From Cephalotus follicularis (Eukaryota; Streptophyta; Magnoliopsida; Oxalidales; Cephalotaceae), in NCBI GenBank assembly GCA_001972305.1, contig BDDD01000028.1:406368-470367 (forward strand): a stretch of 64,000 nucleotides of DNA, given 5' to 3'. The first letter of the stretch is position 1. Each line of letters starts with the position of its first letter. Of the stretch, positions 46,131 through 57,233 are shown piece by piece. The notes below the pieces were generated by a model, which was not told the DNA's origin, searched no databases, and saw only the letters and a program-made list of their open reading frames with translations. A program made the position numbers and the translations under genes.

Positions 46131-47313
46131 GAGATAAATAAATAGTTAGTAAGATTATTGGAGGTGAGGCTCTTCTAAATTTAGATGATTATCTCTCCCC
46201 CTCTTTCTCTCTCTCTCTCTGTGATGGGGGGTGAAATGCTATATTGGTAGAACTTGGTCGAAGCAACTAATTGGATTATGTGTTTCCTTAAGCTATATTT
46301 ATGTCTCTGTTTAGAATAGTATGTTGTTTTATTTTGTGTCTGTGACGGATTGATGAGCTATCATTTGATGAATTGTTGTTATTCTATGTTTTTTATTATT
46401 TCTATACATAAAGGGGTTGATGTGATGCATCATGGACTCCTTTACATATGGCTAATATGGCCATCAATAAAATTTCTAGAAGTTGAACTGTATTTGACTT
46501 GTGCATTTATTTTCTAAATTGTGGCCAGTAATATCTTATTTAATGTGGCACTCCAGTTATGTATTAGCTATTTTTGCCCTCGTCTACTCTCCTGTCTCCC
46601 TTGGTTCCTCTGTTGCATCTAGACCCTTGTTCTATGAGTATTGATTGTTCTCTTGTGTTACCTTCTCTAACTCCCAGATATTTGCAATGATTATGTGCCT
46701 TATTTTAATTTATATTAGTATTATCTTAGATGCTTATGCAAATCCTGATTTTACTGCTTCCTCTTAATGTATCGTATTCCTATTCCTTGCTTGATTTCTT
46801 GCAGCATCCCCAACTGCTTCTTCATTTTTCACAGTTGAAAGTCAACTTAAAAAGGTAGTGATTGTTGCTGCTAGAACTTAGTTGTTGCATACCATAAAAC
46901 ATGTATGCACGTTAATTATTCTTTCACTCTGTGCAATTATGCTTCTGCAAACTTAAAATCTTACTCCTTGGATACATCTCATTACTTCTTAGAGTTGGTA
47001 CTCCTATATCAATCAGCTGGTAGTGTTTTGCTAATAAGGGGCTTTCCAACATATTTGTACTTGGCTTACAAGATAAATGACTTAATTAGCAAACCTAGCT
47101 TCAGCTTTTCAATCTACTTGAGAACAAGACTTGACATCAGCTTGATAGAGAGCTCACTCATACGATATATAATTCGAATGTGGTCAACTTGGCTCAATTT
47201 GGTCCATTTAGATCCCTTCCCAGGATCTTTGCTTTTGTGCAATTTTTACATAAATTATGTTCAAGACTTTCTGTAATTTTGGAAATTGAATTTCTAATGA
47301 CCAATAAATGCAA

Positions 47314-47464
47314 GTGAGGAAAACAATGTGCCGTATCAAGCATTTGCTCAATGAGAGAGCAATTGAAGAGTTAGATCCTAGGAGGTCTGAAGAGATGAAG
47401 AAGATGATTAATGCCTTGTGATGCCTCTTATCCTGAATGCTCCGAGTTGGGTTTTGTTGCTAAG
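47314..47464 (+). pseudogene. Possible captured host exon
   Basis: After an AG at 47313-47314 the frame reads RKTMCRIKHLLNERAIEELD and RRSEEMKKMINAL, then by a one-base shift DASYPECSELGFVAK, ending in AAG|GTGTGC, a good splice donor. The amino acid composition is like a globular protein rather than random AT-rich DNA. The family is not recognised. CACTA elements often carry gene pieces, so this could be one; chance is not excluded. Confidence 0.3.
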
Positions 47465-47689
47465 GTGTGCTACTGTGTTTCTTTCTTGGTTTTTCTTGGT
47501 TGAATAATTTAATACATTGAATTATAAATTTTGAGGCTTGAATAATTTAATACACTTAATTATCTTGGAACAATGCCTCACTAATGTGGCCTTCGAAAGA
47601 GTTGTAGATAATGCATAGCTAAGTTCCAAAACCTTTCTTTTGTCATGAAACTTCAGTCATTCTCCCAACTTTATATATTCGTTGTAATA

Positions 47690-47950
47690 CATAGTTTTGT
47701 TTTGAAGGGCTGAGCCCTATTATAAATGTTTTAATAATATGGTTGAGGCGGAGCCCGACCTATATATATTTTCTGTTTTGAGTTGTGGTTTGTTGAAGGC
47801 TGAGGCCAATTATAAACTGTGATTTCCTTTACATGGGGCATGGTCCGATAAACGGATGCTACATACCCGATTTTCGTAAAAATTAAAGACTTAGAATTAT
47901 TTTCAAGTTTTTGTTGAAAAGCTAGACTTTATGATTTTAAATTATTTATG
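47690..47950 (+). mobile_element. Family-X gypsy LTR fragment
   Basis: GAAGGGCTGAGCCC, ATATGGTTGAGGCGGAGCCCGACC and GGTCCGATAAACGGATGCTACATACCCGAT match blocks at 5280-5460 and, inverted, in E1 (19890-20130). No termini are visible. Confidence 0.5.
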
Positions 47951-48124
47951 TTAGTGATATTCCTTAATGTTCTCTTTTATGGAGTCACCAATTTTTTTTC
48001 TTCATTGTAATCACGTTAGGTCTTAATTTTTAAGCATATGCACCTTGTTTATGGCTCAATGCTAGGCTAGCTAGCTGTATATAAATTCTTGAAGAGAACA
48101 TACAAACAAGTTTTAAAAAAAAGT

Positions 48125-48148
48125 GATATATATATATATATATATATA
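48125..48148. repeat. (AT)n microsatellite
   Basis: Twelve AT units in AT-rich spacer. Confidence 0.9.
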
Positions 48149-48369
48149 GTCAATATCTTTTACTTTCACTATTTTGAATCGAATTATGATGGGTAAAATT
48201 AGAGCTGGTAACATCGTTTACTTTCACCATGATTATTCGCTTATACATTTAAGCAAAATAATTTATTGTTTATAATGTCGTAGGGCTGGCTTCTATTTTG
48301 CGTAAAAAAAAATTTATATTAGGTCTAGATCTAAATGAATTATATATTGATTTTATTTTTTAAAAAAAA

Positions 48370-48644
48370 AATCTCCCTTTTGAAACAGACTAACCGTTTC
48401 AAAAGGTTAAATGAATTATATATTGATTTCATTTTTTTTTTAAAAAAAATCACCCTTTTGAAACGGACTAATCGTTTCAAAAGGTTAAAATTGATTTTAT
48501 TTTATAAAAAATATCACCCTTTTGAAACGGACTAACCGTTTCAAAAGGACATTCTTTTGAAACGGTTTCTTGCCGTTTCAAAAGGGTACTCTTTTGAAAC
48601 GGTTGATTTCAACCGTTTCAAAAGGGCACTTTTTGAAACGGCTA
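48370..48644 (-). repeat. Right subterminal repeats of CACTA-A, inner part
   Basis: A larger tandem unit of about 65 bases (AAATGAATTATATATTGATTT...CCCTTTTGAAACGGACTAACCGTTTCAAAAGG) is repeated roughly three times, followed by paired TTTGAAACGG/CCGTTTCAAA motifs. The array stops at a 5-bp GGCTA where a solo LTR is inserted and resumes at 54252. Confidence 0.8.
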
Positions 48645-48699
48645 TGTAATAACCCAGGTCCAATTTTGAGGTATTGGACTTTTTTGTTTTGGACCTTAG

Positions 48700-51528
48700 T
48701 GTCAGGACCCGTTCCCGCTAACTCTATTGGACACGTGCCCTGTCGGGGATGACGCTCCTCTTGCCAACAACCCTCTTAAACCAAACTGCCCGAGGAGCCA
48801 TTTGAAGACTCCCTAGGGACCCATCGCGCAAAAAGCCCGAGGAGAAATACTGGGCCAAACACGCAACAAGCAAAAACCCAGGAAGTGAGCGCTCACGTGC
48901 TTCTCACGAGCTCTCTTAACAACATGTGGACAAACATGCCCGGAGAGAGGGCCACGTGCACCGCACCTGCTCACTTAAACACCAGCGAATAAAACATGCC
49001 CGGGGAGAGGGCCTGGGCTGACACGCAAAGACCCTAACACTCGGGGAGAGATGCACGCACGCCTCATGTGCCCACTTAACTCCCCTGGGGACACGCACAA
49101 TGTCCCATGGCACCCCTGCTCATCACAACAACACTAACATCCAAAACGCACAGCATAACTAACGCCTGGGGAGAAACCAACATAAGCGCCTGGGGAGAAC
49201 CCACGCACGCCTCACGTGATCACTTAAACTCCACACTCGAGACTACGCATACATATCTTGTCCCACGGCGTATAACCTCCTTTGTACGTCCCTAAGGATC
49301 ACAAAACCAAACAAACATCAAACGCACCGTTTAACTTAAAACATAAAGCTCTTAACATAACTCATCACGGGCCTTACTCTAACATGGCACCCCTGTCCAC
49401 TCTCTCCAGGGACACCTTCCCTGCTCCTTTGCCCAAGCCTAACATCATCATCACACTGGGGACACCCTGCCTCCCCGGGGTAAAACTCTTTAAACATAAC
49501 CCGTGCTCTCAAGCTTAAACATAACACCCCTACTAGGCTATCCCCCGCTAGAAACCCAAGGGCTCCCCAGTACCCGGGACAGACCTGATAACTAAAAACT
49601 CAAAACATGAAAGATCCATAAAAACACAAGATAAATACATCTACATACTCAAAACATCCATAAACTTTCTTGAAAGTATCAGATCATTACATATTTGTGC
49701 CCTGGCATACATACACGGCCTTCCCTGGCAGCCAAAAGAATATCATATCCTCATCTTTCTATACAAGATATACTCACAGCTACTCTACTACAAAAGAAGG
49801 GTAAAAGAACCCAAAGAATGCCCAATGCAATGCAAAGCTAAACGCCCGAGCTGACGTTCCATCTTGCTGACCTCAAAAACTACCTTGCTGAGCTATCTAC
49901 TGCTGAGCTGGCTGGTCTGCAAAATAATCTGTGAGGGGATTAGTCCAACTGACTAAGTGACTGGGAACAAATCATCCTCTGTTGCATTCATTAAAAAGGA
50001 ATACGCTGAAGAAATCTTACCATGAGCATGAATAACTATCCCAACTGGGGAAAAGACTGTATACAAAGCATATCTCATGCCATACAATAAGGAAAAGCTC
50101 AAAGTACTTGAAAAACTTACTCTTTTCTCTGCTTAGCTGATTCTAGAATATTCATGAAAGCTGAAATAAACATAAGAATACAACTGATTAAAAGAAAGTG
50201 ATCTGAAAAAGAACTGGGGTCCTTCCCGGCTAAACACCCGAGGAGAACAACTAAGCTAGAACTAGTTTTTCTTTGTTGTGCTTGCTTTGCTGTTTACATA
50301 ATATAGTTGCCAACTTATAGTGGCACTGAGCTGAGCTGATCTAGGCCGAAGCATGCTGGTTAAATAATATACTTGCCAACTTATAGTGGCCTGAGCTGAG
50401 CTGATCTAGGCCAAAGCCTGCTTAGCAGTATCTTCCGAGAACCCACGGTTCCCTTCTGTGCTTGCTATTTCTTTGCTTTACTTGCTTATCTGAGATGATG
50501 GCATAAATGCCGAGGACAAAGTCCTCCTCTAGAAAACCTACTGAAAGGCTCTACATACTACTATATCTGATAACTTAGCTCAACTGTACTCAAACCCTGT
50601 ACATTGTCCTAGCAACAATGCAAGGAGATCCATGTATGGAACCCAGGGACAGACTCACTCAACTTCTCATCCTGTGATGATAGGCTGAGGAGGAAGGAGC
50701 TTGTACATGTGTGTTCGGCTGTGCTTAAACCCTGTACACTGTCCTAGCCACAATGTAAGGAGATCTAGGTTTGACCTGGGGGCAGACTCGCTCAACAACC
50801 AATCATAGACAATAGGTACGCTGAGGAGGGGGATGAACACGTACACGTTATCTCATCTGTGGATGAAATGATATAAGAATGCTTAACATCTTGCTCTAGG
50901 ATCTGGGAACACTCCACTAAAAAAGAATGGTTAACATAAGACATTAGGGAAAATAAATTTCCATCATAACTCACTTACTCCAACTGAAGCTGAGGAAAAG
51001 GATTCTCAAAGAACATAAGATGAACAATAAAATGCTGTAAAAGAAAGGATGTCCCACTCACTGTTCTTTCTACTTCCTTGGACGCTAACGTCCCTTCTTC
51101 TCTGCTACTCTCTTCCTCTGGATTGTCTACTTCTTTCCTTTACCTTGTCTGCTTCTTCCACTGTTGCGCTTGAAAAGCTTCAACTGCTACTGGTCCAGGC
51201 ACAAGAACGAAGAAGAAAAAGAAGAAGAAAAACTAGACTCTCTCTCTCTAAAACTCTCTAATTTGCAGAAGCTAGAAGAAAGGAATGACCACATCTCAAG
51301 ATATATCACACTAATCTCAACTTAAGCCGTCTTTTGTCTTGGAAGTTGGAATCTTCCTCAAGAAGCTTTGCATAAAAGTCCTTCAACTTCCACAATTCTC
51401 ACTTAAACCTTAGCTTAACATATCCTTCTCTTATCCATTATTACACATAAGCCCAAAAGACAAAATCATCATATCATATAACTAAAAAAAAAAACTCTTA
51501 AATCTCCAAAAAGGTACGGGGTATTACA
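48700..51528 (-). mobile_element. Gypsy-like solo LTR, inner and inverted, TSD CTTAG
   Basis: On the minus strand it runs from TGTAATACCCCG (51528) to CGGGTCCTGACA (48700), 2,829 bp, with a perfect duplication CTTAG (48695-48699 and 51529-51533). Its ends resemble those of the outer LTR, and about 80 bases next to the end (TTGGCAAG..GTCATCCCCG.CAG) match it in inverted orientation, so both belong to one or two close families. There is no coding sequence. Clusters of CCCGGGGAGA-like repeats lie at 48930-49220. Confidence 0.85.
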
Positions 51529-52367
51529 CTTAGAATTTTTCTTTTGGATAAGAGGAGTTTGGGCCTTGGCTTGGTTTGGCTTTGGTGTTGTTGGTTTTGC
51601 TGATGCTTTATGCGTTTTGGCGGAGAGGTGTGAGGTAGTGTGCACGTCGGTGTGGCAGGTTGTGTAAGGAATGTAGAGTCCCATCTTGTCAAGCACACAC
51701 AACCTTCACATCAAGGAACCATTGTATTGGTGGTTGGTGCCAGAAGTGAGTAGTTGAGAGAAGTGTGTAAGTTCTCTGTGCTTTCTTCTTTCCTTCTGAA
51801 GTTTCCTTTGGCGAAGACGAGTTTTGCTTGGAGAACGAGATCATTGAGTTCGTAGAGGTGAGCTCCTCCTTTCTTCGTCTTCTTTCCTCTGTTTGTTTGG
51901 CAATGTGAGTGCCAAACCTCCCATTTACGGTGAAGGCAGAGATGGTGGTGGTGATCGCGATGCGCCATGGTGGAATGTTGAGCATTGTGGATGGTTAGGA
52001 TGACTATCTGAGGAGACGATCATGCATTGAAGGTGACATGCATGTTTTCCCTCTATTTTTGTTGCAGATTGTGTTAAGTCCGTGTTCTCTGTTCTTGTAG
52101 CTAAGGAGCCAAGCGTTGATCCTGAGCTATAGGAGCTGTGCTGAGGTGTGGATAAGTGGTGAGTGGGACATTCCTTTTTTTTATTTTATCTTGAAACAGT
52201 TGAGAGTCTTAAGCTTATTGTGTGTCCTCGGGTTTTATGTTATTTCCTTCCATGGTGTCTTTGTTCTGTGAGTCGTTTCTTCATTGTTTTGACATATTAT
52301 TTCAGTTGATATTGATTCTGAGCTGGTGAGCTAGAGGTTATGGGTAATATCCCCCATTGTTATATCC

Positions 52368-52368
<1 letters not shown>

Positions 52369-52420
<52 letters not shown>
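52369..52420. repeat. (AT)n-(GT)n compound microsatellite
   Basis: Ten AT units are followed directly by sixteen GT units, within the outer solo LTR. Confidence 0.95.
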
Positions 52421-52421
<1 letters not shown>

Positions 52422-54251
52422 ATAACTCTTTTGATATCATGTGTTGTTCAGTTCGGATACTAGATACTGAGTACCGTGGTGACCGATAGGATACTTGCTA
52501 TGGGATTTCCGACGAAAGATGGTCTGTGCGGTGATTCGCTGACCTACCTGTCAAAGTTCTCATACACGATTACCGATGAGGGTGGTGTCTTGCGATGATT
52601 CGCTGGCCCCTCAGTTCATGTTCGTGATCTGCTCGTCTCCCAGGGGCTGAGCTTGACACTGATCAGTCAGCACCTCTGGTGGAAGGCTAAGACTTGTGGC
52701 TCTCTGTATCGATACATGGTAGGTGGTGCACTCCCTGCAAGCCTATGATCTTCTTCCCCGGTTAGGGACTGTTGAGATATGCTGCCGTAAAACTCGGCGC
52801 CATCAGATGTATGAATATGGCCGAGGTGAAAGGCCAATATGGGTTTTGGTAATATGACAGGTACCAGTATTCCTCTGACCAATTGATCCCTGGAGTTTTG
52901 ATCCTTTTGTTGGGTCCTCGGGAAATTGGGTTTGGACACTTTGCTTACTTTTACCTCTCATACTATTGTTTCATAGCATTGTTGATGTACGTATCTTTTG
53001 CTATTTTATATATACTCCAAGTTGTCTTTGATTCTTGTTGAGTGTCCTCGGGTGGTGAGCCGAGGTGAGCTTGTTGGCCAGTTGGGCATAACCCTTTTGC
53101 TTAGCGTCCTCTATCGTCGGGCTCTATGGAATGCTTTCTTTCCCCTCTCACTAGTCTTTTGACTAATCCCCTCCCAAGTTGTTTTGCAGTTAAGGAAGCA
53201 GGTGAAGTCTTCCCCACGTCGGACCACGTTAAGGACTTGCTGCGAGGTAGACCGAGGAGTTAGCTCTTCCCCTGGCCTTCTCGGCTAGTGCCCTTCATGC
53301 ATTTGGGACATACTTTTGGGTTATGTTTTTTGTATGTTGTTATTATTTTGTAACCAATCATGTATATGAACCTTGGGAGAATATTGATGTACGATTCATT
53401 TTCATGATATGGTGATTTGTTTATCTTTCTCCCCGGGTATCCTTTATCTTTGATGATGCTTTTGGTTGTTTAGACCTTAGTGCTGATCTCCCGAGGTGAG
53501 ACGTGGATGTAGGATGTGTTTGGAGATAGTGGTTGGGCTCTATAGACCTTAGATTTGACCTAGGTGCACGGAAGGTTTCCTCGGCTGGAAGCCAGACCAT
53601 CTTGGTCATTGCCCAAGCATGTCCCTGGTCCTAGGGAGGTAGTAGCAATATCACGAGGCTAGTCAGAAGTCCTCGGACGTGAGGCTTGCCTGGTACCTTG
53701 GAGAGTCCCCGGGACTTGGGTGTGTCCCTGGGCATTGGGTGTGTCTTCGGACTTGAGCGAGTCCTCGGACCTTATGGCGTGCTCTTGGATCTTGGTGCGT
53801 CTTTGGGCGTTGGTACGTCCCAGGACATTTTGGTGTCCTCAGGCATCTTGGTTCCTTGGGTATCCGTGGATGCCTAGTTCATGCTGAGGCCCAAGTGTTA
53901 AGGAGTTTGTTGTCGAGGTGAGGAGTTGTAGCGTTTGGCTCCTCAGGCTTGTTTGTAGACCTTGGTGTTTGGTGAACACGTGCGAGGAGCATGTGGGTTT
54001 CCTTGGGCTTAGGTGAAACGTGGAGTTTTGGGTCCCCAGCAGTTTCCTTGAGTCCTCAGCCTTTTCTCTGGACACGGCGTGGTATCGTGTATTCCCTGCC
54101 CTGGCGTTTCTGGTTAGACTTTTGTGTTTTAGACGCCTGAAGCGTTTGCTCGGTGTTTTCGTTGGGATATTGTGGTTTGGAGGGTTGTTGGCAAGTGTGT
54201 CATCCCCGGCAGAGCTCGTGTCCCCGGGTGTTTTGGGAACGGGTCCTGTTA

Positions 54252-54521
54252 GGCAAACCCAATCATTTCAAAAGGGTACCCTTTTGAAACAGTTAGGGTC
54301 AAACCGTTTCAAAAAGTTCCCTTTTGAAACGGTTAAAATGGACCGTTTCAAAAGGGTACCCTTTTGAAACGGCTCATCCATTTCAAAAGGCTTTTGATAC
54401 GCCACTTTTTTGAAATTCCATTTTTCCGTTTCAAAACCGTTTCAAAAGACCTTTTGAAACAGAGAGACATGCCTTTTGAAAAGGATTTTATCCGTTTCAA
54501 AAGGCCTGTTTTCTTGCAGTA
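54252..54521 (-). repeat. Right subterminal repeats and terminus of CACTA-A
   Basis: This has some ten CCTTTTGAAACGG/CCGTTTCAAAAGG motifs in alternating orientation, ending CCTGTTTTCTTGCAGTA. On the minus strand that end reads TACTGCAAGAAAACAGG, matching the left CACTACAAGAAAAAGGG terminus with three or four changes. Confidence 0.72.
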
Positions 54522-54550
54522 GTCATTTGCAGATGATGTAAGCTCTGAAA

Positions 54551-54757
54551 GTGATGATTCCATTCGAGAAGATGGGAAGGAAGGAGGTAGTATTGCCTCC
54601 AAATGTTAGAATAAGGGATCCTACGTCAGACCATGACAACACGAATGATAAAGAAGATGAATGGAATGAGGAGGATTCTGACACAGATGACGGGGACGAA
54701 GTGATGGAATATGATTTTGATAATCAAGATGACATAGATATTGATAACATAGATTAA
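54551..54757 (+). pseudogene. Acidic protein tail, possibly TNP2 C-terminus of CACTA-B
   Basis: The open frame MIPFEKMGRKEVVLPPNVRI followed by a run rich in Asp and Glu (DKEDEWNEEDSDTDDGDEV) ends at TAA 54755-54757. It abuts the end of CACTA-A and precedes a TNP1-like start at 54926. In CACTA elements the catalytic TNP2 gene lies upstream of TNP1 and often ends in an acidic tail, so this may be its last piece, cut by CACTA-A. No catalytic domain is present, so the identity is inferred from position and composition. Confidence 0.3.
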
Positions 54758-54925
54758 ATTGTAAGTTAATAGTGTAGTATATGTAGTAAAAGATGTTTGC
54801 AATAGTATTCTTAATCTTCTAATTTTGTATAACATTATAATTTGATAATATATAGTAGAACAACTGTATAGGATTTATATTGACAATATAATTTGTATAT
54901 AATTTGAAATAGAGTTCTTGCAGAG

Positions 54926-56565
54926 ATGCCACGTAGGGTCACACGTTCCTCGATTGCTGGAGCTTCCACTACAACTTTCAGTTCTTCACGTCCCGAGTTG
55001 GACGACATGGACTTAGACACACGGGAGTAGGATACTGATGTTCCCAGTACTAGTAAAGAAATTTATTATTTCTCGATTTTTTATTATATTGTTTTTGGTA
55101 TGTACGTATATATTTTGTTATATTTTCTTATAAATATTTACAATCAAACATAACTATGTTTTTGAATCAGGTTCCTATCAGTGACGGTTGAGTTGAGCTA
55201 GTAGGGGGCAGACTTGCCCTCGCAGAACGTGGAGGATTCTAGGCGTGTTCGTCATATTAGTGCCACGAGGTAAGTAACAAGCAATTTGAGTATATTTTTT
55301 TTAAAACTAACCTATCATGTTGGTACTAATATTTGTTTAATTGCAGATGTTTTGAGAACATGTCAAGAACATGATAACGGTTCTAACCAAGGCCAGAATA
55401 CTGCATCCTTGGATGACATGGAGCCAGTGGCCTGATTCAGAAAAGGAACTTTTGTGGCAAAAGTTACTGGTGAATAAAACTATTTCAGTTAACAGTTAGT
55501 ATTATTCAAGTTATTTTTATTTTCGTTGTTGATTCACATTGATATTTTGTATAAGTAGTTTCACTTTCTGCCATCTGATGCACATAGCAGACCTGCTTTC
55601 CACAGTTACGTGCAGGAGAATTACCCAAAATGGATGAGTAAATTTAGAGAAAAAAATCGATGACAAATATTGGTGTGCATCAGATGAGTCTTGAATGCAA
55701 GCCGTATGGCTCAACAGAGATACCAGGCCCAGTATAGGAGCAGATGGTGGACATCTGGATGACAGAGGATTTTCAAAAGAAGGCAAAAACAAATGACATC
55801 AATAGTGCTAGCAAATCCCACACCACCTACACTGGCGGTAGCTACATGATGGAGAGGTAACTTAAGATTGGGTTAAGTAATAAACTTAATTTATAATTAT
55901 GGTGATTAATGTTTTATTTGTTATTATTGATCTACAATTTTTGTGTTTCAAACTTATTCGAAATAGCATTTGACTTGCAGGAGGCCAGGGGGAAAGGGAT
56001 TGAGGATGTATACTTCGACATCCATAGGAAGGTGAGGGAGGACACTCTTCCACCTCTTGTTGTAATAGAGAAGGTGGTGGGTCACAAACTATAATGAATA
56101 TGTCAACTACTATTTATTTGTCAATAACTTAATTGATTAAACTTGTATTTTTTTGTAGGAGAGATACAAGGCTGCCAATGGGTCAGATATCGTGGAGGGA
56201 CCCGATGGCACTAGTAGGTCGTCTCCCTTCAACATCGTAGTATGGACGGAGGCAAACAGAGGTATGCGGAAGGGCAAGATTTGTGGCTTGGGGAACTACA
56301 CGAATTTCACAAAGATGCCATAAGCACTTTATACTGCATCAGAAATGGGCAGTCAGAGTCACCCCTTCACTTCATAGCCACTATATGCTGGCCTTGGGAC
56401 AGACGTAGGCTATCGCGAGGAGGTCATAGAGCTTTGACAGGAGGTGGATTAGATGGAGACGACGATGGAGGCTCATATGGCTCACTCGGCTCAGATTGCG
56501 ACTCAAATGACTCACCTGACAAGGATGATGGCCACTCAGATGGCGTCGCAGTCGAGATAATCTAG
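54926..56565 (+). pseudogene. Transposase_24 (TNP1-like) gene of CACTA-B
   Basis: ATG 54926 follows a CAG acceptor and starts MPRRVTRSSIAG, a Ser/Thr-rich leader stopped by TAG at 55028. Later segments: 55560-55665 (SYVQENYPKWMSKFREKNR), 55690-55860 (ASRMAQQRYQAQYR and, in another frame, DINSASKSHTTYTGGSYMMER), 55980-56093 (GKGIEDVYFDIHRKVREDTLPPL) and 56159-56330 (RYKAANGSDIVEGPDG, GLGNYTNF). AT-rich stretches ending in CAG/TAG separate them, giving exon-intron structure. The order and the GGS..E-IF..H signature fit plant Transposase_24 proteins. A Met-rich C-terminal part follows to about 56565. There are several stops and shifts. Confidence 0.6.
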
Positions 56566-56899
56566 ATCTGACCATAGAACCAGTGCCACCCATCTCAGTT
56601 TTCTCTGGACTCGGACCATAGCGATTCTCCATCATAGTTTTCTTGTTTTTGTTACTTTTAACACACTTTATAACTATTTTTTTGGTAAACTTATTACGCT
56701 TTTCATAAGTATGATATAAAGTTTAATGGTGTTCTTTTGCTTCTTAAATGTGAATTATAATTTTGATTGGGCATTTATGGATTGAGTCCATAAGACAATT
56801 GAAATATGAACTGTCATTGTGACTACTGAAAAATAAATTACAGGTTTTGCTTGAATAGGGAATGGATTCTACTGATGAAACCATTTGGGATTTTAGCAG

Positions 56900-57233
56900 A
56901 ATGGCGAGTGCACCTCCCCTCAGCATGCCCTCGCCATACTACAGAACCTTTGACACGACGAGGGCATGTCCCTTCACCATAGCGAGGGCATGGCGAGGGG
57001 ACATGCCCTCACCGTGGCTCACCATGAGCAGGTGTCTGCGAGGGTGGGCACCCTCGCTACACCCTCACAGGTGGCGAGGCCACTCTACCTGCCCTCAGCA
57101 TGCCCTTACCCCATTAATGGCGAGGAAGGCAACAATGAGGGTTATTTCCCCTTGCTATACCCTCGCGGTTAACTTAACCGCGAGGGCGTGACGAGGGGAA
57201 ATGCCCTTGCCGTTGCTGATTTTTCTTGTAGTG
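56900..57233 (-). mobile_element. Right end of CACTA-B: subterminal repeats and terminus
   Basis: The end reads TTTTTCTTGTAGTG, the exact complement of CACTACAAGAAAAA. Inside it are many copies of GCGAGGGCATG or its complement CATGCCCTCGC in both orientations (56915-57210), a different subterminal motif from CACTA-A. The upstream Transposase_24 pseudogene has matching orientation. No matching left terminus was found in the window; it may be missing. Confidence 0.75.

Larger units (their letters stand above)
46131..48369. other. CACTA-A internal noncoding DNA with fragments
   Basis: Mostly AT-rich and noncoding; a 123-codon open frame at 46905-47276 has no recognisable protein features. A family-X LTR fragment lies at about 47690-47950, and a possible captured exon at 47314-47464. 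An (AT)n microsatellite lies at 48125-48148. Confidence 0.5.
48645..54251 (+). mobile_element. Gypsy-like solo LTR, outer, TSD GGCTA/GGCAA
   Basis: It starts TGTAATAACCCAGG and ends CGGGTCCTGTTA, where TGACA would be expected. Flanks GGCTA (48640-48644) and GGCAA (54252-54256) match at four of five bases and lie inside the CACTA-A repeats. Without the nested inner LTR it is about 2.77 kb. It has CT/GT microsatellites, many CCTCGGG/CTTGGG-type repeats at 53640-53880, and no coding region. No primer site or second LTR is present. Confidence 0.72.
11117..54521. mobile_element. CACTA (En/Spm) transposon CACTA-A, enlarged by nested retrotransposons
   Basis: The left end reads CACTACAAGAAAAAGGG, the standard CACTA terminus. 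The right end, read on the minus strand, is TACTGCAAGAAAACAGG, a match with a few changes. Both ends are followed inward by many copies of TTTGAAACGG in both orientations. Between them lie a Transposase_24 (TNP1-like) pseudogene (27765-28400 and 44878-46130) and three independent groups of LTR insertions that account for about 36 kb. Without them the element would be about 7 kb. The 3-bp flanks (GCG and GTC) do not match, so it is old or one end is misassigned. No TNP2 (catalytic transposase) was found. Confidence 0.6.

Noticed and set aside
46905..47276. 123-codon open frame
   Set aside because: Hydrophobic composition typical of AT-rich noncoding DNA; no domain, no coding context.
54252..54521. 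TTTGAAACGG arrays as an independent foldback element
   Set aside because: The CACTA-like terminus at 54521 and the matching motif at the CACTA start at 11117 explain them better.
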